Source: Lineus longissimus (Eukaryota > Nemertea > Pilidiophora > Heteronemertea > Lineidae). From it: a stretch of 64,000 nucleotides of DNA. Made by a program: the position numbers and the translations under genes. Below are positions 9,814 to 40,942 of the stretch, piece by piece (position 1 is the first letter of the stretch; each line of letters opens with the position of its first letter). Location: the NCBI RefSeq assembly GCF_910592395.1, contig NC_088320.1, positions 5,456,001-5,520,000 on the forward strand, in the 5' to 3' direction. A model generated the notes under the pieces. It worked only from the letters and a program-made list of their open reading frames with translations, ran no database searches and was not told where the DNA came from.

Positions 9814-9890
9814 TCATGTGACTATCACATGAGCGTCATGTGACTGTCACATGACCCTCATGTGAGAGTCATGTGACAGTCATATGACCA
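9814..9890 (+). promoter_or_regulatory. Seven E-box-like hexamers at exact 11-bp spacing, upstream of DNAJC9
   Basis: Hexamers start at 9815 CATGTG, 9826 CACATG, 9837 CATGTG, 9848 CACATG, 9859 CATGTG, 9870 CATGTG and 9881 CATATG. Each sits in a TCAYRTGA octamer and successive starts differ by exactly 11 bases, about one helical turn. TCAYRTGA is the M-box type site bound by MiT/TFE and other bHLH-zip factors. The array ends 90 bp before the DNAJC9 start codon, so it lies in the promoter or 5' UTR. It can also be read as an 11-bp microsatellite; whether it binds anything is inference. Confidence 0.7.
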
Positions 9891-9976
9891 ACGTAAAAAG
9901 TAGCGCCATTTGCAAAATAATTTGTGTAGAACGATGTTGCAATAAATTTTTGCCTATTATTTATAATTCAGACAAA

Positions 9977-12313
9977 ATGCCGAGTTTATTCGAGACGTGT
10001 GACAAGCTATTTGATTCCAAGAACTTCTATGAAGTGTTTTCGATCCCCAAAACTGCTTCTGCTAGTCAAGGTGAAACGATTGCTTTGTCAATATTTTTGT
10101 TTTCTTTATTGAATTATTCCTTATGCTGGTCGAAGTTGATTACTCTTTGTTTACTACATATTGATAATTATACACTAAAAGAACTTCAACTTCGGTCCCG
10201 GAATGCAATCAGCTAAGTGAGCCAGCAAATGATGTTGCGCATCTGATTATGCATTATTTACGTCATTTGCTAGCTCTCTGTGTTATGATATGATTAGCTG
10301 ATTGGTCGGTTAGTTATGCGGCAATGCGCTAACTGTACCATCGGCCGGCACTCAGAACATGTCAAAAGGCCTAAATCATGAAATGTAAGCCAACTTCAGA
10401 CAAAGCCATGGCATAAGCCATTTTGACCCTTTCTAATTGTAATGTTCTAGGGGAATACACATCAGCCACACATGGCCAAGTCAATTCCCCTGACCCTGTG
10501 TCAAGTTTCCGTGATATTTTTACTTGCCCTGGCATCGAGACTACGGTATATAGCAGACCAAGCCTTTTAGTTTTAGCCTCATCTGATCCCCTGTTAATTT
10601 TTGGTTCTAATTCTAATGGTTTGGATTGGGAGGGCCAGAAATTTGAGGCCTACATAGTTGTAGATGTGGGTTTTTTCATTCTCAGTGAAGAAGTCATACC
10701 ATAAATTGTCACTGAGATGTCACCCTGATCGTGTCAGTATCGAGGATAAGGATGAGGCTACAGAGAAGTTCCAAACTATTGGCAAAATCTACTGTATATT
10801 ATCAGATGAAGAAAAGAGGAAAGTGTATGATGAGACAGGTAAGAAAAGAAAGTCTTAGCCAGCACTTTTTGTCATGCCGGCTTGAGCTAGCGTTTTGGCC
10901 ATGCATGTCAACAAATTGTCCTTTTTGACACTCTGAAACTAGTATGAAAGCCTCCCCCCTCCCCCCTCCAGCTATACACCCTGACTGTGAAACCTCTTGG
11001 CCATCAACTCTCTCGGACAGCCAGCTTTCTTAACCTGAAACAGACTATTCTGTGCTTTAATCTCAAAATTCCCAGAAAAAGAAGGAGAAATATTCATGAC
11101 AGTTAATGGAAATTTTGTGATTATGATTATGGCCTGCTTAACTTTATGGCCCTAAGTTATTGAAAATACACGATTCCAGAAAAAAGGACAAGTTTTCAAC
11201 AGATGAAACTTTGGGTTGAATTTTTTTCTTCTAACTGTTAGATTAATTTGCATCCACGACAATGTGTTTTATTTCAGGTGAAATTGATGAAGAGAACGAC
11301 ATCCCACCAGATCGAGATTGGTATGATTATTGGAGACTGGTGTATCACAAGATCAGTCCGCAAGAGATTGAAGAATTTACAAAGGAATATCAAGGTAAAA
11401 TAGTACCTCGCTTTCTGCTGGCTTTAATCTGTCTATGATTATAATAGGAGTTCACCACACTCTTTAAATTCGAATACTAAATTACCAGAATTGTCTTGTT
11501 TACAAATGTGACCTATCGCAGCAAAACCAGGGGTAGGCCTATGTCGCACAGAAAATGAGCCTAAACGGCCGGTTATAGCTCGGTTTGATATTGACTTGGA
11601 GGTCTCACTGCAAACAAGCTATTATCGTTGCATAGAGTTAATTCGCAGGTGGCACTAATTTGTGGGGTTCTTCAGGAAAAGCGTATTTGATTCCTTTCTT
11701 CAGAATGACCTTATCTGTTGAAGGTTCCGATGAAGAACTGGACGATCTGAAATCTGCATACATGGACTTCGAAGGCAACATGGATGAAATCCTAGACAAT
11801 ATCATGTGTTCAACGATAGACGACGAGCCGAGATTTCGAAAGATCCTTACAAAGCTGATCAAGAAGAAAGAATTACCCGAGTTTGAAGCTTTTTCAAACG
11901 AGAAAAAGAAAACTCAAAAGGCTAGGAAAAGAAGGGTATTGAATTTTGCTCAAAACAGCCTACCGGTACTTATTTCATATCCCGTAGCCAACTTGCACCT
12001 TGGAGAGTCAGTTCGTCAACTAAATCTTTAATGCATTACATTTACAAGTAACACGGTCAAAATGTGCACGCATTGGTAAAGTCACTTCTGGTTCTTTTTA
12101 TTTTAGGCTAACACAGAGGCTGCAGAAGCTGAGCAACACGCGAAAGATATCGGCCTCGTCTCCAGTGATGGTGACGTGTCTCTCATGGCGATGATTAAAA
12201 AAAATCAAGCATCGCGGGAACAACAATCTGACAATTTCTTTTCAATGTTGGAGAAAAAATACTCAAAACCCGAAGCGAAAGCAGGTGGTAGCAAGAAGAA
12301 GGAGAAGAAATGA
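9977..12313 (+). CDS. DNAJC9: DnaJ homolog subfamily C member 9 (5 exons, 260 aa)
   Basis: J-domain co-chaperone that stimulates HSP70 and in vertebrates also chaperones histone H3-H4. Coding exons: 9977-10070, 10686-10838, 11278-11394, 11724-11935, 12107-12313. All carry GT-AG sites and consistent phases, giving 260 residues, the same as human. The J domain covers about residues 14-84. Its HPD motif (RCHPDRV, residues 44-46) is split from helix I by the first intron. DRDWYDYWRLVYHKIS and the acidic helix EELDDLKSAYMDFEGNMDEI match the DNAJC9-specific histone-binding region. ARKRR and the C-terminal KKKEKK are basic. The start at 9977 gives MPSLFETCDKLFDSKNFYEV, aligning with the family N-terminus; an upstream in-frame ATG at 9884 would add 31 unlike residues. 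Looks intact. Confidence 0.95.
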
Positions 12314-12400
12314 TAGACAACTCCGTCTTCGATTTGCTATTTCAAAGAACAGAGTTCAATTTTATATTATAAAAACATAAGATGGCCGTCTGTTGATTTC

Positions 12401-12406
12401 AATAAA
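12401..12406 (+). terminator. DNAJC9: Poly(A) signal of DNAJC9
   Basis: Canonical AATAAA 88 bases after the stop codon, giving a short 3' UTR. Confidence 0.65.
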
Positions 12407-12536
12407 CTTCGTTTAGCTCGATAAACTGCATGAATCAAATTACCTGGCCTGCTAATGCAAAGGTTCGGGGTTTGTTGAATGGAGATGCTCAGTTGAGTTG
12501 TTTGATAAAGCATAAAGTTGTCATGACATGAACTAA

Positions 12537-12725
12537 TACAGTAGAACGTTACCTCTCTATAAAGGACATCCTCAGGACTTACAAGTGCTCTTTCCCTCAG
12601 GGAGCGGTGTCCTGATTGGAGAGGTCAAACTGGAGGGAAACAACCGATTTTTGACCAAAACTAGTGTCCCTAATAGAGAGGTTGTCCTTAATAGTGAGGT
12701 GTCCGCTAAGGGAGGTTCCACTGTA
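12537..12725. mobile_element. TA-flanked MITE, copy 1 (189 bp)
   Basis: Begins TACAGTAGAAC and ends GGTTCCACTGTA, so the termini are inverted (CAGTNGAAC) and bounded by TA, as in Tc1/mariner-type MITEs. Inner motifs (ctctctataaaggac, taatagagaggttgtcctta) recur in the copy at 50760-50940. Confidence 0.7.
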
Positions 12726-15259
12726 CTTTGGATTTGTCTGTATATGCTCGGAAAGAATTCCATGTCCTATCTTTATTTTGTATGATTGTGAAATATTTTG
12801 TGCTCTTAAATATGTATTTAATAAATCTCTTATTATCTTAAATGATTTGAAAACTTCCTTATCAAGCCGAAGTTGAGCAGATTTTGCCTTTGTCTAAAGA
12901 ATTTTAGTTGTCTCTCATTCAGAGATTCCTGATCCTGGAATTGGTTCAACAGATTCCTTCTTTAAATTCGGTAGTTCCACTTTTTTTAGCTCAGATGGTG
13001 CCAGCTGGGGTCTTGTCAAAATCATTGGTCTACCTGAGGCTGATGAGGAAAGTCACGAAACTCCATGGTGGCCCAGAAAGGTTTTCCCTTGCACAATAGA
13101 ATTCTATTGTGTATCCATTGTGTGAGGTAAAAAAATTCTGGGCCACACTCGTACATGAACTTGTCACCCAGTTCAAGACATCGGAGCGAAAGTGAGAAAA
13201 ACGAGAATATTTCTGTTTTCCACCGCAAGGGGCCTGTGTATTTTACCGTCGCTCTAGACTGTTACCTGCAGAAATGACTTTCGGGCAATGAGACGAGACA
13301 GTAGTGCACCATATCTCTTCTGGATGTGCCCTCCCATTCATAACTCGCCATGTTGCCCGAGAGTGTACCAAGTCTTTGCTGGATGTGCCATGTCCCTTCA
13401 CTATGCGTACTGATCTGTCTTATCTAGATGTGTACTCTCCCAACGTAGTGTACCATGTTTCTACAGGTTGGACCTTGTCTCCACCCTTAGGAAAAATGTG
13501 TCTCATTTTTAACATGGTGAATATCTGATAATTTTCATAAAGGGATTGCATGAAATCAGAACACCAGACCTGAAGAAACAGCAGCTCCTGCAACAACCAT
13601 ACCATAACATGCTGTCACAACCGGACCTGATAGACAGGAGATGCTGGCGCGGCAGAACCAGACCTGATTAAATTGCAGATGCTGTCACAACCAGACCTCG
13701 ATTATGAAAATCGAGGAGATTTGTATGTGTCTAATTGACCAACTTATGTCTTAGTCACACAATCTCCGAAGACCGTCACAACCCTGGAGGAGACACTACA
13801 AATTGTATTTTGCTTCATCATTACATGACCGGAGACTGACCCACAGATTACCAGCTCAAAGTCAGCAAGTAGGATCTGATATATTGAACCAGTCAACAAT
13901 AAGAACATGGTCGATCGAATTCTCCGACTCATCCTAGAATCGTGCAATGTAGATCTGACACAACAGCTCGACCGTACTACCAAGAAGATAGTTATAATGT
14001 ATGTCTTCGATCTTCAGATTGAGTCTTGTGTGCTTGAAAGATTCTTCTGCTTATTGGCAACTCTGTCTCCCACCTTCCCGACATTATTTTGTTATAGCCT
14101 GACTATCATTGTGACCTGGCCTACCTGAGGTTGAGACACATCGACGTGACCACAGAGAAGACAGTTCACAGCCTTAATTGCTACCACAGAGACAATGTTG
14201 ACACCTGGCCTGTCTGAAAGTAGACATCTTGTTTTTATCAAAGGTAGGCTACACTACTATCATGGCTTTTAAAGATAGCTTAGTACCTAAACACCCCATG
14301 GAGTAGGTCTTGCGCTATTGCTTATAACTAAATTGCCACAGGGACCTGGGTGTTCACACTTCAAAGGCTATGTAGAATAAAGAGGACCCTAGGATTTGGA
14401 ATCAAAAACAAAATCCTTCGGCCGTCTTATCAGAATCGTGTATTGACACGTTGAAACTGCTCAATTTCACGTTGCGGGAGACCGGTGGGATTCGAACCAG
14501 CGCAAAAAGAAAAACCAATGGGGTCAGCGCCGCGGCCTCAGACCACTGAGCTACCGAAGTACATCTGGAATAGAGAGAGATGGGTAGCTGGTACATATTC
14601 AGCACGGGGGTGTGGGGGCGGTGTGCGACGCTGCTTGGGTCTTTTTGCGCTGGTTCGAATCCCACCGGTCCCCAACTACGTGAATAGGCCTAATTCCCAA
14701 ATCTCACTCATATGATATCCCTTACGAAAAATGTGTCTCAATTTTATGATGGTAAATCCACAATTCACTATGGTAAACGGTATTTTACCGTCGCTCTATA
14801 CTGTTACCTGCAGAAATGACTTTCGGCAAATAGTAGCCACCTTAGGCCTACTTGCGAATTAAATTATTTGATGGATGCTATATCAATATAGGCTAGCCAC
14901 TGATGAAACACGAGGCTACCGCATCCTTTGCCGGCCCTGCTGATTTCCTCGGATGTGTTTCTAAGCATGCTCTGCTCAATAGTCATTTTCATAACCTAGG
15001 ACTAAATGCCTCCGAATCGTGAAGGATGTATCTATCATATCAGATATCTTTTAATACAACTTTGTATTTTTTCTTCTGACAATGCCCTGACGTAACTGAG
15101 AGAGGTCATTCGGTACACCTCCTTCTTCCTTGACCGTTCTTCTCAGCGGAGGGGTGATATTGGAACAGCTGCTCATTTGCATAAGCAAAATGTTCTCTTT
15201 AAATGGCGCTCTCGTTTCAACATGAGGGCCAAAATAGTGGCGATTTACAGCTCAGCAGA
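12726..15259. other. Intergenic region between DNAJC9 and MEIOC; repeat remnants only
   Basis: No coding exon recognised. It holds a dispersed 50-bp repeat (about 13237-13288 and 14780-14830, beginning gtattttaccgtcgctcta). A second related pair is about 13486-13545 and 14722-14770. Imperfect roughly 65-bp units with a ggatgtgcc core lie at 13300-13470, and an inverted SINE pair at 14481-14669. The shared flanks suggest one repeat family copied on both sides of the SINE pair. Confidence 0.5.
14481..14669. repeat. Perfect 30-bp inverted repeat of tRNA-type SINE ends
   Basis: Arms 14481-14510 and 14640-14669 are exact reverse complements and each contains a Pol III box B (GGTTCGAATCC). The left arm belongs to a minus-strand tRNA-like head whose box A (TAGCTCAGTGG) is at 14553-14543. 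The right arm points the other way. The 129-bp spacer is not symmetrical. This is two tRNA-derived SINEs arranged head to head, not a tRNA gene. Confidence 0.65.
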
Positions 15260-35954
<20,695 letters not shown>

Positions 35955-36372
35955 ATGATCTCGTGAAATTTTTCTTGTAATCATCGCATCTGCTTTTTTG
36001 AAACAATGTTATTTTGATTGACCAATGCAAGCTTGCCAGTTGAATACAAATTAAGCAAAAAATTGTGTGTGATGGATTTTGAATATAAGAATATACAAAT
36101 TCGCTTGTGTATTTTGTAAGATGTGTAAATAATGGTTTCAATTTGAAATTGCTAAATACACTGGTTAAGATGTGTATTTCGTCAAATTCAAAAACAAGTC
36201 AGTGGTGTAAGAAACCAGGTTATTTATCTGATTGAAGATGAAAATACCCAAGTGAAATTGTGTGTTTTTGCACGTGCGGCAGATTTTCAAAATTTTCTAA
36301 TCAAATTGATGAATTTTCTAACCGACAAAGCATTTGCTGATTATTATTGATTTTTGAAGAATCTATTGATAA

Positions 36373-36378
36373 AATAAA
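36373..36378 (+). terminator. MEIOC: Poly(A) signal of MEIOC
   Basis: AATAAA about 420 bases after the MEIOC stop, in an AT-rich 3' UTR. It is the first canonical signal downstream. Confidence 0.55.
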
Positions 36379-36623
36379 TAAGTTACTGAATGCGTTCGTG
36401 TTTTTGCCGACTTGGCCTCTTTTCAAGTTTTTAAAAAGTTGTATGTAATTCAAGGGTATTTATTGAATGGCTCCATTTTGAGAATTTCCCAGAAGATTTT
36501 GTCGGAAATTTCTCTTGCCAAACGAGATTGTGCGTTGTTGAGTTTTGAGTTGTTTGTGAAGTTTGTACCACTGAGGAATACCGTTTGGTTATTAGGCACC
36601 GGACTGTTTTCGGGCAGCTTGTC

Positions 36624-36821
36624 ATGATGATTGACGAAGACGCATCTGCCGACGACGTAATAGAAAAACCGAAGACTGATTCAACAAGCGAAGGTCCCGC
36701 AAGAAGAATAAAGTTTGAAATGGAGCGTCAGGTTGTTCCGTCTTGCAAGTCTGAAATGGAGTTTCAGACCATTCCCTCTTGCAAGTCATGTCTATGTGAC
36801 ATTCGCTTATTTGAAATTTAA
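36624..36821 (+). CDS. Hypothetical ORF with a 12-residue internal repeat (65 aa)
   Basis: ATG ATG start after gtcATG at 36624; stop at 36819-36821. The frame is acidic (DEDASADDVIEKPK) and then has two copies of a 12-residue unit, EMERQVVPSCKS and EMEFQTIPSCKS. GC content is higher than the flanks. The repeat and composition suggest true coding, perhaps a first exon (a GT donor follows ...EMERQ at 36732). No family recognised. It starts about 250 bp after the MEIOC poly(A) signal, so it could be the 5' end of the next gene. Confidence 0.3.
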   Translation: MMIDEDASADDVIEKPKTDSTSEGPARRIKFEMERQVVPSCKSEMEFQTIPSCKSCLCDIRLFEI

Positions 36822-37980
36822 GATTCTTGGCCTTGTTGTAATTGAGTGAACTTTAATCGACACTTTGTCTAATTTTGAGAATTCTTGTTTGATACACTAG
36901 ATTAGTGGATTTTAGCTATGATATTCAAATCAACCATTCAAGAACCAAACTGATTTTGGTGGGTTTTTACGTGAAGAATGGTCAGTAGTTATTGCCAAAA
37001 GAAGATTGTCCATGCCATGAATTGGCCATGATTGTCCAGGCTAAGTATTCTCTGTTTGAATAAAAAGGTGAAAGCTTTCTAGCTTTATGAACCTCGTTTT
37101 GAAAAGTTTGTGGTGTTTTCCCGCACGAGATGAAAAATGTCAATACCTCTTTTACAAAGATCAAGTAAATATCCGACCCGTAACAAGTCCATTCACTGTT
37201 TGGTGTGGTTGTTAATAATCCAACTACTTAAAAAAAAATATTGCCTGAAAACCACATCATGGCCACAGTTTGCCCATTTGCTGATTCAGAATTTTTTCTA
37301 AACAGAATTTTGTCTGTTTATTACCTACAAAAATGTCATTTTTGATTCTTGAGGGTTGTTGGGAGTCCAATTTATGAGAACTCGCGCATTCAGAGTGAAT
37401 GTAGCTGTTTGACCTGTTCGTCTGTAACCTAGAAACGTATCCTAGTGGTTTCCAAATCATTGTATTATATCCAATAGTTCCAAATTATTGGTCGAGGTTT
37501 AGCTGTTTGTGCATTCGTGGTGAATAGACTAGCATTTTTACCGCCTTATGCATCAATAAGTCGAATTTGGAGTTTCATGGTTTGTTCCTGAGATTTAAAT
37601 CCTGCATGATTGAGTTCCACATTTTGGTTCTAGATGTCTCTGTGTGATGGCGTAGAACTTTGACACTTCGTCACCTTACGCATTGAGAAGTGACACGAAA
37701 ATAGTTTCTCTGAATTCGACAGGATTTCTTTTCAAAATCATTGTATTTTATTAGTTCCAAATTTGAACCCTAGGTATCGTTGTGCATAACGATGAATAGT
37801 TTTATCTACATTGTCGTTGAGAGTTGGAATTCGAATTTGAAATATATTTGTATAAATGGTGAAATCAAGGCTAGGATATTTTTCAATGATCGCATGCTGC
37901 TACTTGTGGATGTGAAAGGCCGCGGTGGCATAGTTTTAATACAATTATAATACTGTGATATAATCTATTTGTATGGCTCA

Positions 37981-38040
37981 TCAATATGTAAATTGGTTAA
38001 TTAATATGTAAATTGGCTTATGAATATGTAAATTTGGGGT
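37981..38040 (+). repeat. 20-bp tandem repeat, three copies
   Basis: Units carry a shared aatatgtaaatt core repeated at exactly 20-bp intervals (about two helical turns), giving three ATATGTAAAT-type sites that look like variant POU/octamer motifs. Confidence 0.55.
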
Positions 38041-40875
38041 CTTATTATAAATAATCAATTTGTAATGCACCACTTTGTGTTTTTTTTAGAATTTTGTCCC
38101 AATGTGGGCACCACTTTTGCATTTTTAATTAACCATTGTATAACGTGTACATGTGTTCTAAATCAATACGTCTCTGAATTAGTGTATTTTTGTGTTTGTG
38201 CAATTGGTGACTTTGGCTTATAATCATTATTATCCTTTTATGGTTAGACTTACATGTAGCAATGTTAATCTTTCAAGAACTTGGGATGCAGAAAAGGTTT
38301 TTGCAGAAGATTTGTCAACAGTATGAAATTTTGGTGACCGGTGTTAAGTTCTGTCGCCTTATCCTTCAAATTCCCCCCTCCCTTTTTTCTGATTTTGGGA
38401 GAAAGTACCCAGGGATGTGACAAAGTTAGTTCTTTTTCTTGAAAAACATTGGATTTGACTAGAGAGATAGAAAAATCTATGTCTGTGAATTTTCAAGATC
38501 CGACTGAAAATAGGCATTTTAACGACACAGTTTTGCACAATGTTTTAAAGGCAGTTCTCATGGCAATTTTTAACTTCATTTGCTGCTCTGAACACTTTCA
38601 CATCCCTAAAGTGAAAATACCCCGACAGTCAGGATGCAGTGGCCTTTCTCTGGGGTACACAGATTTCCCATCTTTAAATAAAAGAATCCATAACAAGGGG
38701 AAGTACCAGAAAATGATTGGTTCTTGAAGGATTACAAGAAGTGTGTAGACAAATTTTGAACCAGTGGTCTGTAGATTAGATTTCTCTAGGTAACATAATA
38801 ATAAATCAAAACCTATTTTCTTTAGTACGCAAAGGTAACCTATTTTTCCTACTTAAAGCTTTTTCACGCCCTAGGCCCTATGGTTTTGAGATAAGTGTCA
38901 TTGACTTGGGCACCTGGTGGTGGTGTGGTATTGTATGTTAGGAGTTTGGTGGCAGAGTTAGTAGTAATAGAGATGTTGCGCACCCTCCGACTTCCACTCC
39001 GATGTCTTCCCCGAGGTTGAGTTATAGTTCTTTCGATATATTTGATTTAGTTTAATTGAGAAACGTTACTCTAGTGTATTACACAGTTTATCAATAATGT
39101 GAAAAGTTCAGCTGAATCGCAGATGTAATTTGACGACTGTTGTTCACTCTCAAATTTGAAGTCGGAGTAGGAGTCGTAAATGATGTGCAATCTCTTTGAA
39201 AGTTTACCAAAACCATCACACACAACAAGAGCCAGCAATGTTTAGAAAATCACAATGAAGTAATAATTTTCTTTTTCTGTCTGTAAACTTTCGTAAGGTC
39301 ATTTAAGAAATGAACCAAACTTGCCCATTTGTTACCCATTTTTTGTATCGGTATAATGTTTTTGGACAGCGTTGTATCTATCCTCATGCCTTCCATGGGA
39401 AAGCTCTTTTTGGAATATGGTTCATGGGTAATGGTAAAGTAGATCTACTGACACTGCACCAACTTGACAAATTTTAGGTGATGTAGCTTTCAGCACAAGG
39501 CAGCCTCCCAATACAGGATCTTGCTGACCAGTGCATCCAGATGTTGTAGAGTTTATATAATAATTTAGTTTATTTTATGTAGAACTAGAAGTGATATTTC
39601 CATTGTTCGGAGTAAAATCCATAACCAGTATTGAAAAAGATTTGTTTGATCTGTAGTTTGGCCATTCGGTGACTGGTGATCCTAGGATATCACCTCACAA
39701 ATTTAGCTCTTGAAGGCAGGTTCTTTCAAAATGCAACTTTTCACTTGCATTTCCTTATTTTAGCCGTCTTTGATGGGACTTGCTTCAAGTAAATGGTTGA
39801 AAATGGCCAGGATCACCTGTCTCCTGTCAGTACAGATCAGTCCCCAGCTGTGATCAAAGTGGTATTGAATTCCTCATGCTTAACAATCTGCTCTTGCACC
39901 GTTATGATTAAGGGATGGCGTTCTCGGAGACCAAGCAGTTTCTCTCCCAGCGACCTGCAACATGGCCACGACAGCAGAGACAAGACCACAATTGATTTTT
40001 TAAGCCTTTTAGCAGTTAAATTGTCAATGTTTGACTGCGACGCATCAAAGAACGCGTGGTGTTGTTAATCTGAAATTTAGATTATGTTATTCCGGACAGT
40101 CGGGCAAGTAAATGGTGAAAAATAAAATGGTGATTGACCACGGAAATTTTTTGATAATCGACAAATTAGACAGACTTTGATATTTCCACTCTTTTCAGCC
40201 AACTGGCAGAAAAAACTCAAAACACTATTACCCAATTAGCAAAATTCGAAATTAATTTTTTCATCAAATAATTTCTTTATATCTGTAGACTTGCACAACA
40301 AATATTTTTTCAATACCTCTCCAAATATGTACTTGAGAGTTAAAAACATGCACTCGTCTAATTGATAGGCCTCGACCCTCCAACCTATGAATATTCATTA
40401 GTGGTCTTGTCTCAGCATGAAGTTTGTAATTGGAAGCTGCCATTAAATTGGTAAAGTTGCTGTCATTTATCATGTTCTCATGGCTACATCGCATGGTGCA
40501 ACGATAGAAACTGCTTGTTTGTTGAGCGCTTCATGAGCACTTGGAGGAACACAAACATTAAAAATCTTCATTCAGATGGCATTTTGTGGCCTGAAAATTT
40601 CCGATCAAACTACCTAAACCACCGAAAGTGATTTCTTTTGGTGTTCCTCCACAGTGACATAAGCAAACCATAATTTCTCCCCAAGCTGCTGACCTGAGAG
40701 TTTGTAATGATATGATATAACTGCCTGAATCCACCCTGGAATACCATCTTATTTTGATCTTGTGTATTTCAAGAAAGGCCTCCCAACTTACTGAGTAGCC
40801 TCATTTAAAACCTTATTGGAAGACTCAAAAAACAAATATTTTCCAAAAATATTAAGAAAATTTCTCCTTTTTTAG

Positions 40876-40942
40876 GATAGTACAGCTCAGCAAGTTGGAA
40901 GACCTGTCTGATTCACTGCAAGTTGGGGAATTGATTCTCCAG
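40876..40942 (+). other. Candidate exon, unidentified gene
   Basis: A T-rich acceptor (tttttttag) precedes a 67-base open segment ending CTCCAG|GTTAAA. In the only open phase it encodes IVQLSKLEDLSDSLQVGELI, a plausible amphipathic helix. Its end is phase 0, matching the start proposed at 51541. Too short to trust alone. Confidence 0.2.

Noticed and set aside
38449-38727. 92-residue plus-strand frame after MEIOC
   Set aside because: AT-rich codons, no conserved pattern and no splice support.
39793-40068. 91-residue plus-strand frame with SPVSTDQSPAVIK
   Set aside because: Somewhat protein-like, but no partner exon in phase and no recognisable domain; left out of the candidate gene.
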